This document shows positions 1-9,448 of a stretch of DNA of 64,000 nt, in pieces. The number at the start of each line of letters is the position of its first letter. Positions within the stretch are counted from its first letter, which is position 1. A program made the position numbers and the translations under genes. The notes under the pieces are model-generated. The model was given only the letters and a program-made list of their open reading frames with translations. It had not been told where the DNA came from and ran no database searches. Source of the stretch: Hemileia vastatrix (lineage: Eukaryota; Basidiomycota; Pucciniomycetes; Pucciniales; Zaghouaniaceae); the NCBI GenBank assembly GCA_030280995.1, contig JASXTE010000007.1:12649501-12713500 (forward strand), in the 5' to 3' direction.

Positions 1-1055
1 TATAACTTAATATTTTATTGCATAATGAAATTATATAAGTATTTTATTATATACAAGTGTTACATTAAATTTATTGGTTATATATATTTTTTTATATACA
101 GTTAAATTGAACATAATATAATATATTCTACAAATAATGGCGCATTTTTATGTATTTAATAATTATAAATTTATATTTAAGTAATTGAAAAAACATATAT
201 TATAATTATAAGTGTAAAATTGACTTATAATATATTTAAATTAATTATTTAAATTTATATATTAAATAACACCTCTCATATAATACTAAACAATAATTAA
301 TGACGCTTCTTTTGACCCTTAATTGTGTTAGAAAAAACAAATAAATTAATTTATACTAAATTGAAATTAATTACATGATTTGTTGCGTCAAAGTATTTTT
401 TGTTTCACTTAAAATATCCTTTAATCAGATTGTACCATCTGTTTGGAATTATTTTTCTCATAGTTCCTATGTTCCAATCTTGTTTAGTTATTCACTATTT
501 TCACTTACTGATTTGGGAATTAATGGCGGGGAAATTGGATTCTTAATTGGGGTTTTAATTATTTGTTTCATGTTTTTCTCTATATTGTTATGTTTCATTT
601 ACTCTTTTGATATATTTGTTTTATTCCATTCTAATAATTGTATTTACAAATATAGTAACGCTTCAGAGGACCCATTGCCTATAAAAGGGCCTTGGATAAT
701 CCCCTGTAGCCTCATCACTTATTACACACTCAACAAATTAAATAACCAATTTATTACGTTTATATTCTTTTTATTAGTAATACAAATCTAATTTAAATTC
801 TATACAACAAATCAAAGGTTGCTTTAAGTCTGATAGTAATTAAAATTGTTTGCCACGCAAAACCCTTACATTTAATAATATTATTGTTAATAAAATCTAA
901 GTTTTTGTCACCTCTCAAAGTTGCTCACCGTTGTTTCCCTCTCAAATAAATTAAATATATATTCTTTGGTTTATTTCTTTATTTTCCCTTGTCCTCCTCC
1001 TTCTCTCCTCCTTTTTCTCCTATTTTTCTTACCTCTTCTAGACGACTGACCGACA
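1..1055 (+). repeat. 5' LTR of element A (cut by window start)
   Basis: This matches the two LTRs of element B (in reverse) and lacks only about the first 82 bases, which lie outside the window; 1055 + 82 equals the 1137-base LTR length of B. It ends ...GACCGACA at 1055. A TATA box lies at 680-687, so upstream sequence is U3. An AT-rich hydrophobic reading frame at 375-791 crosses the TATA box and is broken differently in the B copies, so I do not call it a gene. No primer-binding site follows: the LTR joins directly to mid-RT sequence. Confidence 0.9.
680..687 (+). promoter_or_regulatory. LTR TATA box (element A)
   Basis: TATAAAAG followed by GGCC, conserved at the same LTR position in both B LTRs (4038-4045 and 12067-12074 on the minus strand). 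This is the likely Pol II promoter of the element, with R/U5 downstream. Confidence 0.65.
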
Positions 1056-3469
1056 ATATTATTGTTTTTTCTAAAACTTTTGATGAACATATGATTCACT
1101 TGAATAGAGTTTTCCAAAAAATGGATGAAATCAATATGACCTTATCTTTAAAAAAGTGTAAATTTGGTTTTCAATCTTTGAAAGTCCTTGGCCATGTTGT
1201 GTCAGGCTTACAAATTTGTGTAGACCATAACAAAGTTGCTGCCATTCAAAATGTGAAAGCACCAACTTCTGTAAGAGAAATCCAAAGTTTTTTGGGTATG
1301 TGTGGCTATTATAGACAATATATTAAAAATTATCAGGTCATAGCCTTACCTCTTACAAACCTGACCAGAAAAGATGTTGCCTTTCTCTGGAATAATGACT
1401 GTCAAAAAGCTTTTAATACATTAAAAGGTTGCTTAATGACAGCCCCTATATAGGCTCTTCCAGACTTTAACAAGCCATTTGTCCTTTATACAGATGCTAG
1501 CTTTATTGGTCTGGGTGCTGCCCTTCACCAGAAGCAAATTATTAATGATAAATCCTCAGAGGTTGTAATTTGTTATATTTCAAGAACCTTAAGAAATAGT
1601 GAATTGAAATATGGTGCCACTCAATTGGAGTGCTTAGCAGTTGTTTGGGCTCTTGAAAAACTTCATTACTATTTGGATGACCAAAAATTTGAGTTGGTAA
1701 CTGACTGTAGTGCTGTGAAGTCCCTCTTAAACTTAAAGACACCTCACAGACATATGTTCAGGTGGCAACTTGCTGTCCAAGAATACAGAGGACGGATGAC
1801 AATTATCCATAGAGCTGGAAATGTTCACTCCAATGTTGATATGCTCTCCTGATTGCCGCTGCCAAATAATGACTCAAATCCTGCTTATGTCCCTGAAGAT
1901 GATACTGTTCATATCCATGGTATATTTATAGTTGATATGGAAGAGGAGTTATTACAGTTAATACTGGATTCATATGATAAGGATTCTGATTTAAATAAAT
2001 TGGTTACTATCTTAAATGATCCTAAGAATGCTTCAATTCAAGAATTAATAAAAACTCTTCCTGCAAAGTACCAAAATGCTTTAAATAAAGGAAAGTTCTC
2101 TATTGAAGATGGTTATATATATTATAGAAGGAAGCTTACCAATGTAATTGTTATTCCTCCTTCAATGAAAGAAACTATCCTCAAACTTTGTCATGATGAA
2201 ATATTAGCTGGTCATTTTGATCTTGAAAAAACATTGATTAGAATCAAAAACACTGCATGGTGGGCTAATATGTCTGAAGACACAAAATTATATGTTGAAT
2301 CTTGTGATTCCTGCCAAAAATCTAAAAGGTTAACAGGTTAGAGAGCAGGGATATTACAACATATTGAAGCACCTAATGCTCCCTGGCAAATCATTAATAT
2401 GGATTTTGTCACTGGTCTTCCTGTTGCAGGTAAAGACAGCTTTAACTCTTGTTGGGTAATAGTTGATAGATTAACAAAAATGTGCAAATTTATTCCAACC
2501 CACAAAGATGTATCCACCAAAGAATTAGCTTTCTTATGGTGGTCTTACATGTTTAATATTATTGGTTTTCCAAAAGCCATTATCTCTGATAGGGATACAA
2601 AATTCACTTCTGAGTTTTGGACCTCTTTGATGGATATTTGTGGCTGTGAGTTAAAATTGTCTACAGCTCACCATCCTCAAACTGATGGTCTAGCTGAGAG
2701 AATGATTCAAACTCTGGAAGATATGATTAGAAGGTATTGTGCCTTTGGTTTAGAATATAAAGACAATGAAAGATTTACTCATGATTGGGTCACTCTTTTG
2801 CCTGGTCTTGAATTTGCATATAATAGCACTGTTCATTCTGTCACTGAGAAAAAGCCTTTTGAGCTTTGGTTAGGTTATGTCCCAAACACTCCTGCTCAGA
2901 TTCTCAATAATAAATTACCTAAGTTGGAACTACACCCTGGTGTAAAATCTTTTATGCAAATGCAACAGCTATGCAGAAAACATGCTCAGAGCTGTATTGA
3001 TAAAGTATTTGAATATGAAAAGAAAAGATGGGATAAATCCCATAAAGAATACACATTTAACAAGGGTTTTGAAGTGTTGATCTCTACTGTCCATTTCAAT
3101 TTACAAGGTAACCACAAATTAAAAGATCCTTTTGTAGGACCATTTGTTGTTAAAAGAATGATTGGTGATAATGCAGTAGAAGTGGTATTGTATTCTCCAT
3201 ATGATATGAAACATCCTGTTTTTCCCATTTCTTTTCTTAAGCCTTATACTTCCAACAGTGACTTATTTCCAAAAAGAAGGGGAAGATCTAAGAAAAACCC
3301 TCAGGAAGTCACAGAAACAGCAGAAATTGATAAAATTCACAATGATAGAATTATCACTTCTGAAAGAGGTACTGAATATTTATTGAGATATAAGAACAAA
3401 TCATCTGAACATGATGCATGGATACCTGGTAAGGAGATTTCAAATCTGCCTACTCTGTTGAAAAAGTAA
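1056..3469 (+). pseudogene. pol: Element A pol fragment: RT C-terminus, RNase H, integrase, chromodomain
   Basis: Nearly identical to the C-terminal two thirds of element B pol. It starts immediately after the RT catalytic YIDD box, so gag, protease and the RT active site are missing. RNase H (TDAS motif near 1490), the HHCC integrase finger (about 2190-2320), the D,D,E integrase core (about 2400-2720) and a C-terminal chromodomain (about 3330-3465) follow in order. Three nonsense codons relative to B break it: TAG at 1451 (TTG in B), TGA at 1850 (AGA in B) and TAG at 2339 (AAG in B). The element cannot act on its own; its termini could still be mobilised in trans. Confidence 0.92.
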
Positions 3470-3510
3470 AAAAAGAAAAAATCTTAGCATTTTTTTTATA
3501 GTTTTTTTTA

Positions 3511-3521
3511 GAGTGAGGGAG
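3511..3521 (+). promoter_or_regulatory. Polypurine tract of element A
   Basis: GAGTGAGGGAG sits directly before TGTCAGCC, the LTR start. This is the expected plus-strand primer for reverse transcription. The same tract is present at the equivalent place in B. Confidence 0.8.
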
Positions 3522-3669
3522 TGTCAGCCATGCTATTCCAGGAGTCCAGTAAATGATATGTAACTTATAAGACCTGAAAGAGGGGGTAAGAATTGTATTT
3601 AATGTATATAAATTAATATTTTATTGCATAATAAAATTATATAAGTATTTTATTACATATAAGTGTTAT
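3522..3669 (+). repeat. 3' LTR of element A, left piece
   Basis: Starts TGTCAGCC and matches the LTR start of B (minus strand from 12834). It is interrupted after 148 bases by element B, and the rest of this LTR resumes at 12840. The last five bases (GTTAT, 3665-3669) are repeated at 12835-12839 as the target duplication of B. Confidence 0.9.
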
Positions 3670-4806
3670 TGTCGTTCAGTTGTCTAGAAGAAGGTAAGAA
3701 AAATAGGAGAAAAGGAGGAGAGAAGGAGGAGGACAAGGGAAAATAAAAGAAATAATTTGTAATAATATATTTAATTTATTTAAGAGGGAAAAACAACGGC
3801 GAGCAACTTTGAGAGATGACAAAAACTTAGAATTTATTAATAATAATATTATTCAATGTAAGGGTTTTGCGGCAAACACTTTTAATTACTATCAGACTTA
3901 AAGCAACCTTTGATTTGTTATATAGACTTTTAATTAGAATTGTATTACTAATAAAAAAAATATGAACGTAATAAAATAGTTATTTAATTTGTTGAGTGTT
4001 TAATAAGTGATGAGGCTACAGGGGATTATCCAAGGCCCTTTTATAGGCAATGGGTCCTCTGAAGCGCTACTATATTTGTAAATACAATGATTAGAATAGA
4101 ATAAAACAAATATATAAAAGAGTAAATGAAACATAACAATGTAGAGAAAAACATGAAACAAATAATTAAAACCCCAATTAAGAATCCAATTTTCCCATCA
4201 TTAATTCCCAAATCAGTAAGTGAAAATAGTGAATAACTAAACAAGATTGGAACATAGGAACTATGAGAAAAATAATTCCAAACAGATGGTACAGTCTGAT
4301 TAAAGGATATTTTAAGTGAAACAAAAAAATACTTTGACACAACAAAACATGTAATTAATCTCAATTTAGTATAAATTAATTTATTTGTTTTTTCTAACAC
4401 AATTAAGGGTCAAAAGAAGCGTCATTAATTATTGTTTAGTATTATATGAGAGGTGTTATTTAATATATAAATTTAAATAATTAATTTAAATATATTATAA
4501 GTCAATTTTACACTTATAATTATAATATATGTTTTTCAATTAATTAAATATAAATTTATAATTATTAAATACATAAAAATGCGCCCTTATTTGTAGAATA
4601 TATTATATTATGTTCAATTTAACTCTATATAAAAATTTATATAACCAATAAATTTAATGTAACACTTGTATATAATAAAATACTTATATAATTTTATTAT
4701 GCAATAAAATATTAAGTTATATTCATTAAATACAATTCTTACCCACTCTTTCAGGTTTTATAAGTTACATATCATTTACTGGAATCCTGGAATAGCCTGG
4801 CTGACA
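3670..4806 (-). repeat. 3' LTR of element B
   Basis: Minus-strand LTR starting TGTCAG at 4806 and ending in ...CGACA at 3670, giving TG...CA ends. TATA box on the minus strand at 4038-4045. Confidence 0.95.
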
Positions 4807-4818
4807 CTCCCTCACTTT
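4807..4818 (-). promoter_or_regulatory. Polypurine tract of element B
   Basis: On the minus strand AAAGTGAGGGAG abuts the 3' LTR start TGTCAG. It is the likely plus-strand priming site. Confidence 0.8.
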
Positions 4819-4841
4819 AAAAAAAACAATAAAAAAAAATG

Positions 4842-7800
4842 CTAAGATTTTTTCTTTTTGTATTTTTTCAACAGAGTAGGCAGATTTGAAATTTCCTTGC
4901 CAGGTATCCATGCATCATGTTCAGATGATTTGTTCTTATATCTCAATAAATATTCAGTACCTCTCTCAGAAGTGGTAATTCTATCATTGAGAATTTTATC
5001 AATTTCTGCTGTTTCTGTGACTTCCTGAGGGTTCTTCTTAGGTCTTCCTCTTCTTTTTGGAAATAAGTCACTGTTGAAAGTATAAGGCTTAAGCAAAGAA
5101 ATGGGAAAGACAGGATGTTTCCTATCATATGGAGAATACAATACAACTTCTACTGCATTATCACCAACCATTCTTTTAACAACAAATGGTCCTACAAAAG
5201 GATCTTTTAATTTGTGGTTACCTTGTAAATTGAAATGGACAGTAGAGATCAACACTTCATCACCCTTGTTAAATGTGTATTCTTTATGGGATTTATCCCA
5301 TCTTTTCTTTTCATATTCAAATGCTTTATCAATACAACTATGAGCATGTTTTCTGCATAGCTGTTGCATTTGCATAAAAGATTTTACACCAGGGTGTAGT
5401 TCCAACTTAGGTAATTTATTATTGAGAATCTGAGCAGGAGTATTTGGGACATAACCCAACCAAAGCTCAAAAGGCTTTTTCTCAGTGACAGAATGAACAG
5501 TGCTATTATATGCAAATTCAAGACCAGGCAAAAGAGTGATCCAATCATGAGTGAATCTGTCATTGTCTTTATATTCTAAACCAAAGGCACAATACCTTCT
5601 AATCATATCTTCCAGAGTTTGAATCATTCTCTCAGCTAGACCATCAGTTTGAGGATGGTGAGCTGTAGACAATTTTAACTCACAGCCACAAATATCCATC
5701 AAAGAGGTCCAAAACTCAGAAGTGAATTTTGGATCCCTATCAGAGATAATGGCTTTTGGAAAACCAATAATATTAAACATGTAAGACCACCATAAGAAAG
5801 CTAATTCTTTGGTGGATACATCTTTGTGGGTTGGAATAAATTTGCACATTTTTGTTAATCTATCAACTATTACCCAACAAGAGTTAAAGCTGTCTTTACC
5901 TGCAACAGGAAGACCAGTGACAAAATCCATATTAATGATTTGCCAGGGAGCACTAGGTCCTTCAATATGTTTTAATAAACCTGCTCTCTTACCTGTTAAC
6001 CTTTTAGATTTTTGGCAGGAATCACAAGATTCAACATATAATTTTGTGTCTTCAGACATATTAGCCCACCATGCAGTGTTTTTGATTCTAATCAATGTTT
6101 TTTCAAGATCAAAATGACCAGCTAATATGTCATCATGACAAAGTTTGAGGATAGTTTCTTTCATTGAAGGAGGAATAACAATTACATTGGTAAGCTTCCT
6201 TCTATAATATATATAACCATCTTCAATAGAGAACTTTCCTTTATTTAAAGCATTTTGGTACTTTGCAGGAAGACTTTTTATTAATGCTTGAATTGAAGCA
6301 TTCTTAGGATCATTCAAAATAGTAACCAATTTATTAAAATCAGAATCTTTATCATATGAATCCAGTATTAACTGTAATAACTCTTCTTCCATATCAACTA
6401 TAAATATACCATGGATATGAACAGTATCATCTTCAGGTACATAAGCAGGATTGGAGTCATTATTTGGCAGAGGCAATCTGAAGAGCATATCAAAATTAGA
6501 GTGAACATTTCCAGCTCTATGGATAATAGTCATCCTTCCTCTGTATTCTTGAACAGCAAGTTGCCACCTGAACATATGTCTGTTAGGTGTCTTGAGGTTT
6601 AAGAGAGATTTCACAGCACTACAGTCAGTTACCAACTCAAATTGTTGGTCATCCAAATAGTAATGAACTTTCTCAAGAGCCCAAACAACTGCTAAGCACT
6701 CCAATTGAGTGGCACCATATTTCAATTCACTAGTTCTTAAGGTTCTTGAAATATAACAAATTACAACCTCTGAGGATTTATCATTAATAATTTGCTTTTG
6801 GTGAAGGGCAGCACCCAGACCAATAAAGCTAGCATCTGTATAAACGACAAATGGCTTGTTAAAATCTGGAAGAGCCAATATAGGGGCTGTCATTAAGCAA
6901 CATTTAAATGTATCAAAAGCTTTTTGACAGTCATTATTCCAGAGAAAAGCAACATCTTTTCTGGTCAGTTTTGTAAGAGGCAAGGCTATGACCTGATAAT
7001 TTTTAATATATTGTCTATAATAGCCACACATACCCAAAAAACTTTGGATTTCTCTTACAGAAGTTGGTGCTTTCACATTTTGAATGGCAGCAACTTTATT
7101 ATGGTCTACACAAATTTGTAAGCCTGACACAACATGGCCAAGGACTTTCAAAGATTGAAAACCAAATTTACACTTTTTTAAAGAAAAGGTCATATTGATT
7201 TCATCCATTTTTTGGAAAACTCTATTCAAGTGAATCATATTTTCATCAAAAGTTTTAGAAAAAACAATAATATCATCAATATAAACCATGAGCCAAACTT
7301 CAATAATATCTTGATGGAAAGTGTTATCCATGACTTTCTGGAAAGCTGAAGGAGCATTTTTAGGGCCAAATGGCATCCTAACATACTTATATATTCCCAT
7401 ATTAGTAGCAATAAGCAAAAAATTTTGAGAATTTTTCTCAACTGGAACTTGATGATAACCTTTATTACCATCCAGACAACTAATAAATTTTGCACCTTGA
7501 AAGGTAGCATGTATTGAATTAATTCTGGGTAAAGGATAAATATCATCAACAGTATAAGTATTTAAAGCTCTGTAATCTCCACATAATCTAGCTTTATCTT
7601 TTTCATAAGAAATCAAGACTGGGGAGATGACACAATATTTGGGGGTGACATCCACTTTTTCAATGATATTCATTTTCAATAATGTTTCAATATTATCTTC
7701 AATATCTTTTCTTTTTGATGGAGAAGCAGGATATGGTTTTTTCTTAAGGGAAGGAGGAATATCACTCAAATTACAGGATAAGGTAATTTTCATCTCTTCC

Positions 7801-8147
7801 TGAACAATTCCCAAGACATGAGAACCATGAGCAAAAGCCATAGGGAAAGAGGTAATAGAGGCAACAATAGAATCCTTTTGTCCACTAGTCAACTGATCAC
7901 CAAAAGAAGCGGTATTTATTTCATGTAATAAATCATCCATTTCAGTTGTTGTTCTACCTTTACACTGGATCAGTGAGTTACAAGATTTCAACAAATGCCC
8001 AGAAGTTCTAGGAGAAGAAATTTTGAATTTTCTTTTCCCATTCATTCCTAAGGTAAAGCAATTATTTGCTGGGTCCAGTTTCACACCAAACATGGTTAAA
8101 ATATCATTCCCCATAATAAACCAATTGCTCAAATTATCATTTTTCAT
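4842..8147 (-). CDS. pol: Pol polyprotein of element B (RT, RNase H, integrase, chromodomain)
   Basis: An intact frame of 1101 codons. The first ~40 residues complete the aspartic protease fold (NWFIMGNDIL) that begins in the upstream gag frame. RT follows with the catalytic YIDD box (about residues 290-293), then RNase H (YTDAS, the Glu in QLECLAVVWALEK, TDCSAVKSLL), integrase HHCC finger (C-D-S-C near residue 690), integrase core with D...SDRD...DGLAER (D,D,E) and a C-terminal chromodomain (EYLLRYKNK...DAWIPGKEI...LLKKY), which in chromoviruses directs integration to marked chromatin. The ATG at 8147 overlaps the gag stop (ATGA). The minus-strand frame upstream of this ATG also looks like protease sequence, so expression by a -1 shift from gag is likely rather than independent initiation. 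Confidence 0.96.
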   Translation of the reverse strand: MKNDNLSNWFIMGNDILTMFGVKLDPANNCFTLGMNGKRKFKISSPRTSGHLLKSCNSLIQCKGRTTTEMDDLLHEINTASFGDQLTSGQKDSIVASITSFPMAFAHGSHVLGIVQEEMKITLSCNLSDIPPSLKKKPYPASPSKRKDIEDNIETLLKMNIIEKVDVTPKYCVISPVLISYEKDKARLCGDYRALNTYTVDDIYPLPRINSIHATFQGAKFISCLDGNKGYHQVPVEKNSQNFLLIATNMGIYKYVRMPFGPKNAPSAFQKVMDNTFHQDIIEVWLMVYIDDIIVFSKTFDENMIHLNRVFQKMDEINMTFSLKKCKFGFQSLKVLGHVVSGLQICVDHNKVAAIQNVKAPTSVREIQSFLGMCGYYRQYIKNYQVIALPLTKLTRKDVAFLWNNDCQKAFDTFKCCLMTAPILALPDFNKPFVVYTDASFIGLGAALHQKQIINDKSSEVVICYISRTLRTSELKYGATQLECLAVVWALEKVHYYLDDQQFELVTDCSAVKSLLNLKTPNRHMFRWQLAVQEYRGRMTIIHRAGNVHSNFDMLFRLPLPNNDSNPAYVPEDDTVHIHGIFIVDMEEELLQLILDSYDKDSDFNKLVTILNDPKNASIQALIKSLPAKYQNALNKGKFSIEDGYIYYRRKLTNVIVIPPSMKETILKLCHDDILAGHFDLEKTLIRIKNTAWWANMSEDTKLYVESCDSCQKSKRLTGKRAGLLKHIEGPSAPWQIINMDFVTGLPVAGKDSFNSCWVIVDRLTKMCKFIPTHKDVSTKELAFLWWSYMFNIIGFPKAIISDRDPKFTSEFWTSLMDICGCELKLSTAHHPQTDGLAERMIQTLEDMIRRYCAFGLEYKDNDRFTHDWITLLPGLEFAYNSTVHSVTEKKPFELWLGYVPNTPAQILNNKLPKLELHPGVKSFMQMQQLCRKHAHSCIDKAFEYEKKRWDKSHKEYTFNKGDEVLISTVHFNLQGNHKLKDPFVGPFVVKRMVGDNAVEVVLYSPYDRKHPVFPISLLKPYTFNSDLFPKRRGRPKKNPQEVTETAEIDKILNDRITTSERGTEYLLRYKNKSSEHDAWIPGKEISNLPTLLKKYKKKKS

Positions 8148-9448
8148 GACAACAAACTCACAAATAGCTCTGACAAACCACCATTATATTTGAAGAATAC
8201 AGAGGTTTTGTATTTGCCAATAGGAAATAAGGTAGAACCATACCCTCTCCATTTTTCAGAAGTTATAGGCAATAATTTACTCAAATATTCCTTATCCACT
8301 GAAGCCAAAGCTTTTTCAGATACTACACTTCCTCCAGCACCAGAATCAAGAACTACATCAACATTTTTACCATTAATGATAACAGGTGCCTTTAAAGGGG
8401 ATATAGGAATAGAATTGTTAGTAATATCTTTAATTATCTCAGCATTTTCTACTGAAGATAAATTCAATACACAATCTTCAGATATATTATTTAAATAATG
8501 GACATCATGTTCCAACATTAAAACATCTTTAACAGAGTCATTGTCATAGGAGATATTACTTTCACAGTCACTGGAAGAATTATTGACATCAAGTTCAACT
8601 TCATCAGTGTCTTCATTTTGTTCAACAAGATGAATTTTCTTGTCACAAACATGACCCTTCTGCCACGGTTTGTTACATTTATAACAAGTATTTGTTGCAT
8701 ATTTTTTAGGTGCAACTGGGGCAGAGGGTTTACCAGATTTTTCTGGGAGCTTTATAGAAGGTTTATTCTGATCATTATAAGATTTACTAAGGTAATTCTT
8801 TGGTTCATATCTATGGTTGAGTAGTACTTCATTACAGATATTAATGAAAGAAGAATTTTCCCTTACATGCTCAGTTCTAGCAACAATCAAATCTCTAAGA
8901 GAATTTGGTAATTTATACAAGATTTTATCTCTCCAAATATCATAATCCATCTTTGGATCAATTTCTCTTAGGATTTTAGTTATTTTCATCAGAAAAACAA
9001 TGGGCTTTTCAACAGAGGAGGATACATATCTAGTATTCTCATACAGTCTCTGCTGAGCTAACCTGAATTTTGAACCACCAAACTGATTCTCAATCAAGGA
9101 TTTCCAATCATTCCATGTATAATGATTGTTATCTAAGAGGACAGATTCATACCAAATCAAGGCTACATTGGAAAATAAAGAAATTAGCTTAGAAACAATT
9201 TCCTCATCAGGTAGTTTATAAGATCTCTTTAAATTATCAATTCTTTGGATAAAGTGTTGCCAATCAGAGGAAGAATCACCATCAAAGGTAGGATATTGGT
9301 CTAACTTAGGCCAATTTTTCTGACTACTGGGATGGTCCAATTTTTGGTTTGAATTATTCATTATTAACAATTCCTGAAGTTTAGCCAGGTGTTCAGAAAT
9401 TTCATTATTTACAGAAACAGCTGGTGCATGACCATCACAAGATTTTTT
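8144..9448 (-). CDS. gag: Gag capsid, zinc knuckle and protease N-half of element B
   Basis: The open frame runs from a stop at 9449-9451 to TGA at 8144. It holds a retrotransposon gag domain (starting FDGDSSSDWQHFIQRID), a CX2C...W..GHXC nucleic-acid-binding knuckle (CYKCNKPWQKGHVC, near 8675) and the protease active site DSGAGG near 8340. The protease continues in the pol frame: after N-G-G near 8190 the homologous reading moves back one base. No ATG lies near the upstream end; the frame continues the coiled-coil region of the upstream ORF across a one-base shift in an A6 run (9443-9448), so it was probably one long Gag. Confidence 0.88.
   Translation of the reverse strand, partial: KKSCDGHAPAVSVNNEISEHLAKLQELLIMNNSNQKLDHPSSQKNWPKLDQYPTFDGDSSSDWQHFIQRIDNLKRSYKLPDEEIVSKLISLFSNVALIWYESVLLDNNHYTWNDWKSLIENQFGGSKFRLAQQRLYENTRYVSSSVEKPIVFLMKITKILREIDPKMDYDIWRDKILYKLPNSLRDLIVARTEHVRENSSFINICNEVLLNHRYEPKNYLSKSYNDQNKPSIKLPEKSGKPSAPVAPKKYATNTCYKCNKPWQKGHVCDKKIHLVEQNEDTDEVELDVNNSSSDCESNISYDNDSVKDVLMLEHDVHYLNNISEDCVLNLSSVENAEIIKDITNNSIPISPLKAPVIINGKNVDVVLDSGAGGSVVSEKALASVDKEYLSKLLPITSEKWRGYGSTLFPIGKYKTSVFFKYNGGLSELFVSLLS

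Noticed and set aside
375..791. 138-codon hydrophobic ORF in the A LTR, with shorter versions in both B LTRs (12070-12378 and 4041-4400, minus)
   Set aside because: It crosses the TATA box, its end differs by frameshift between copies, and its composition follows AT-rich sequence. Conservation is explained by LTR identity.
1451..2341. RIP-type (C to T) mutation as the cause of stops in A
   Set aside because: The three nonsense changes relative to B are TTG to TAG, AGA to TGA and AAG to TAG, not C-to-T or G-to-A transitions.
5809..6117. Plus-strand ORFs across B pol (5101-7121)
   Set aside because: Lie opposite an intact, well conserved pol frame; the same shadows appear opposite A pol.
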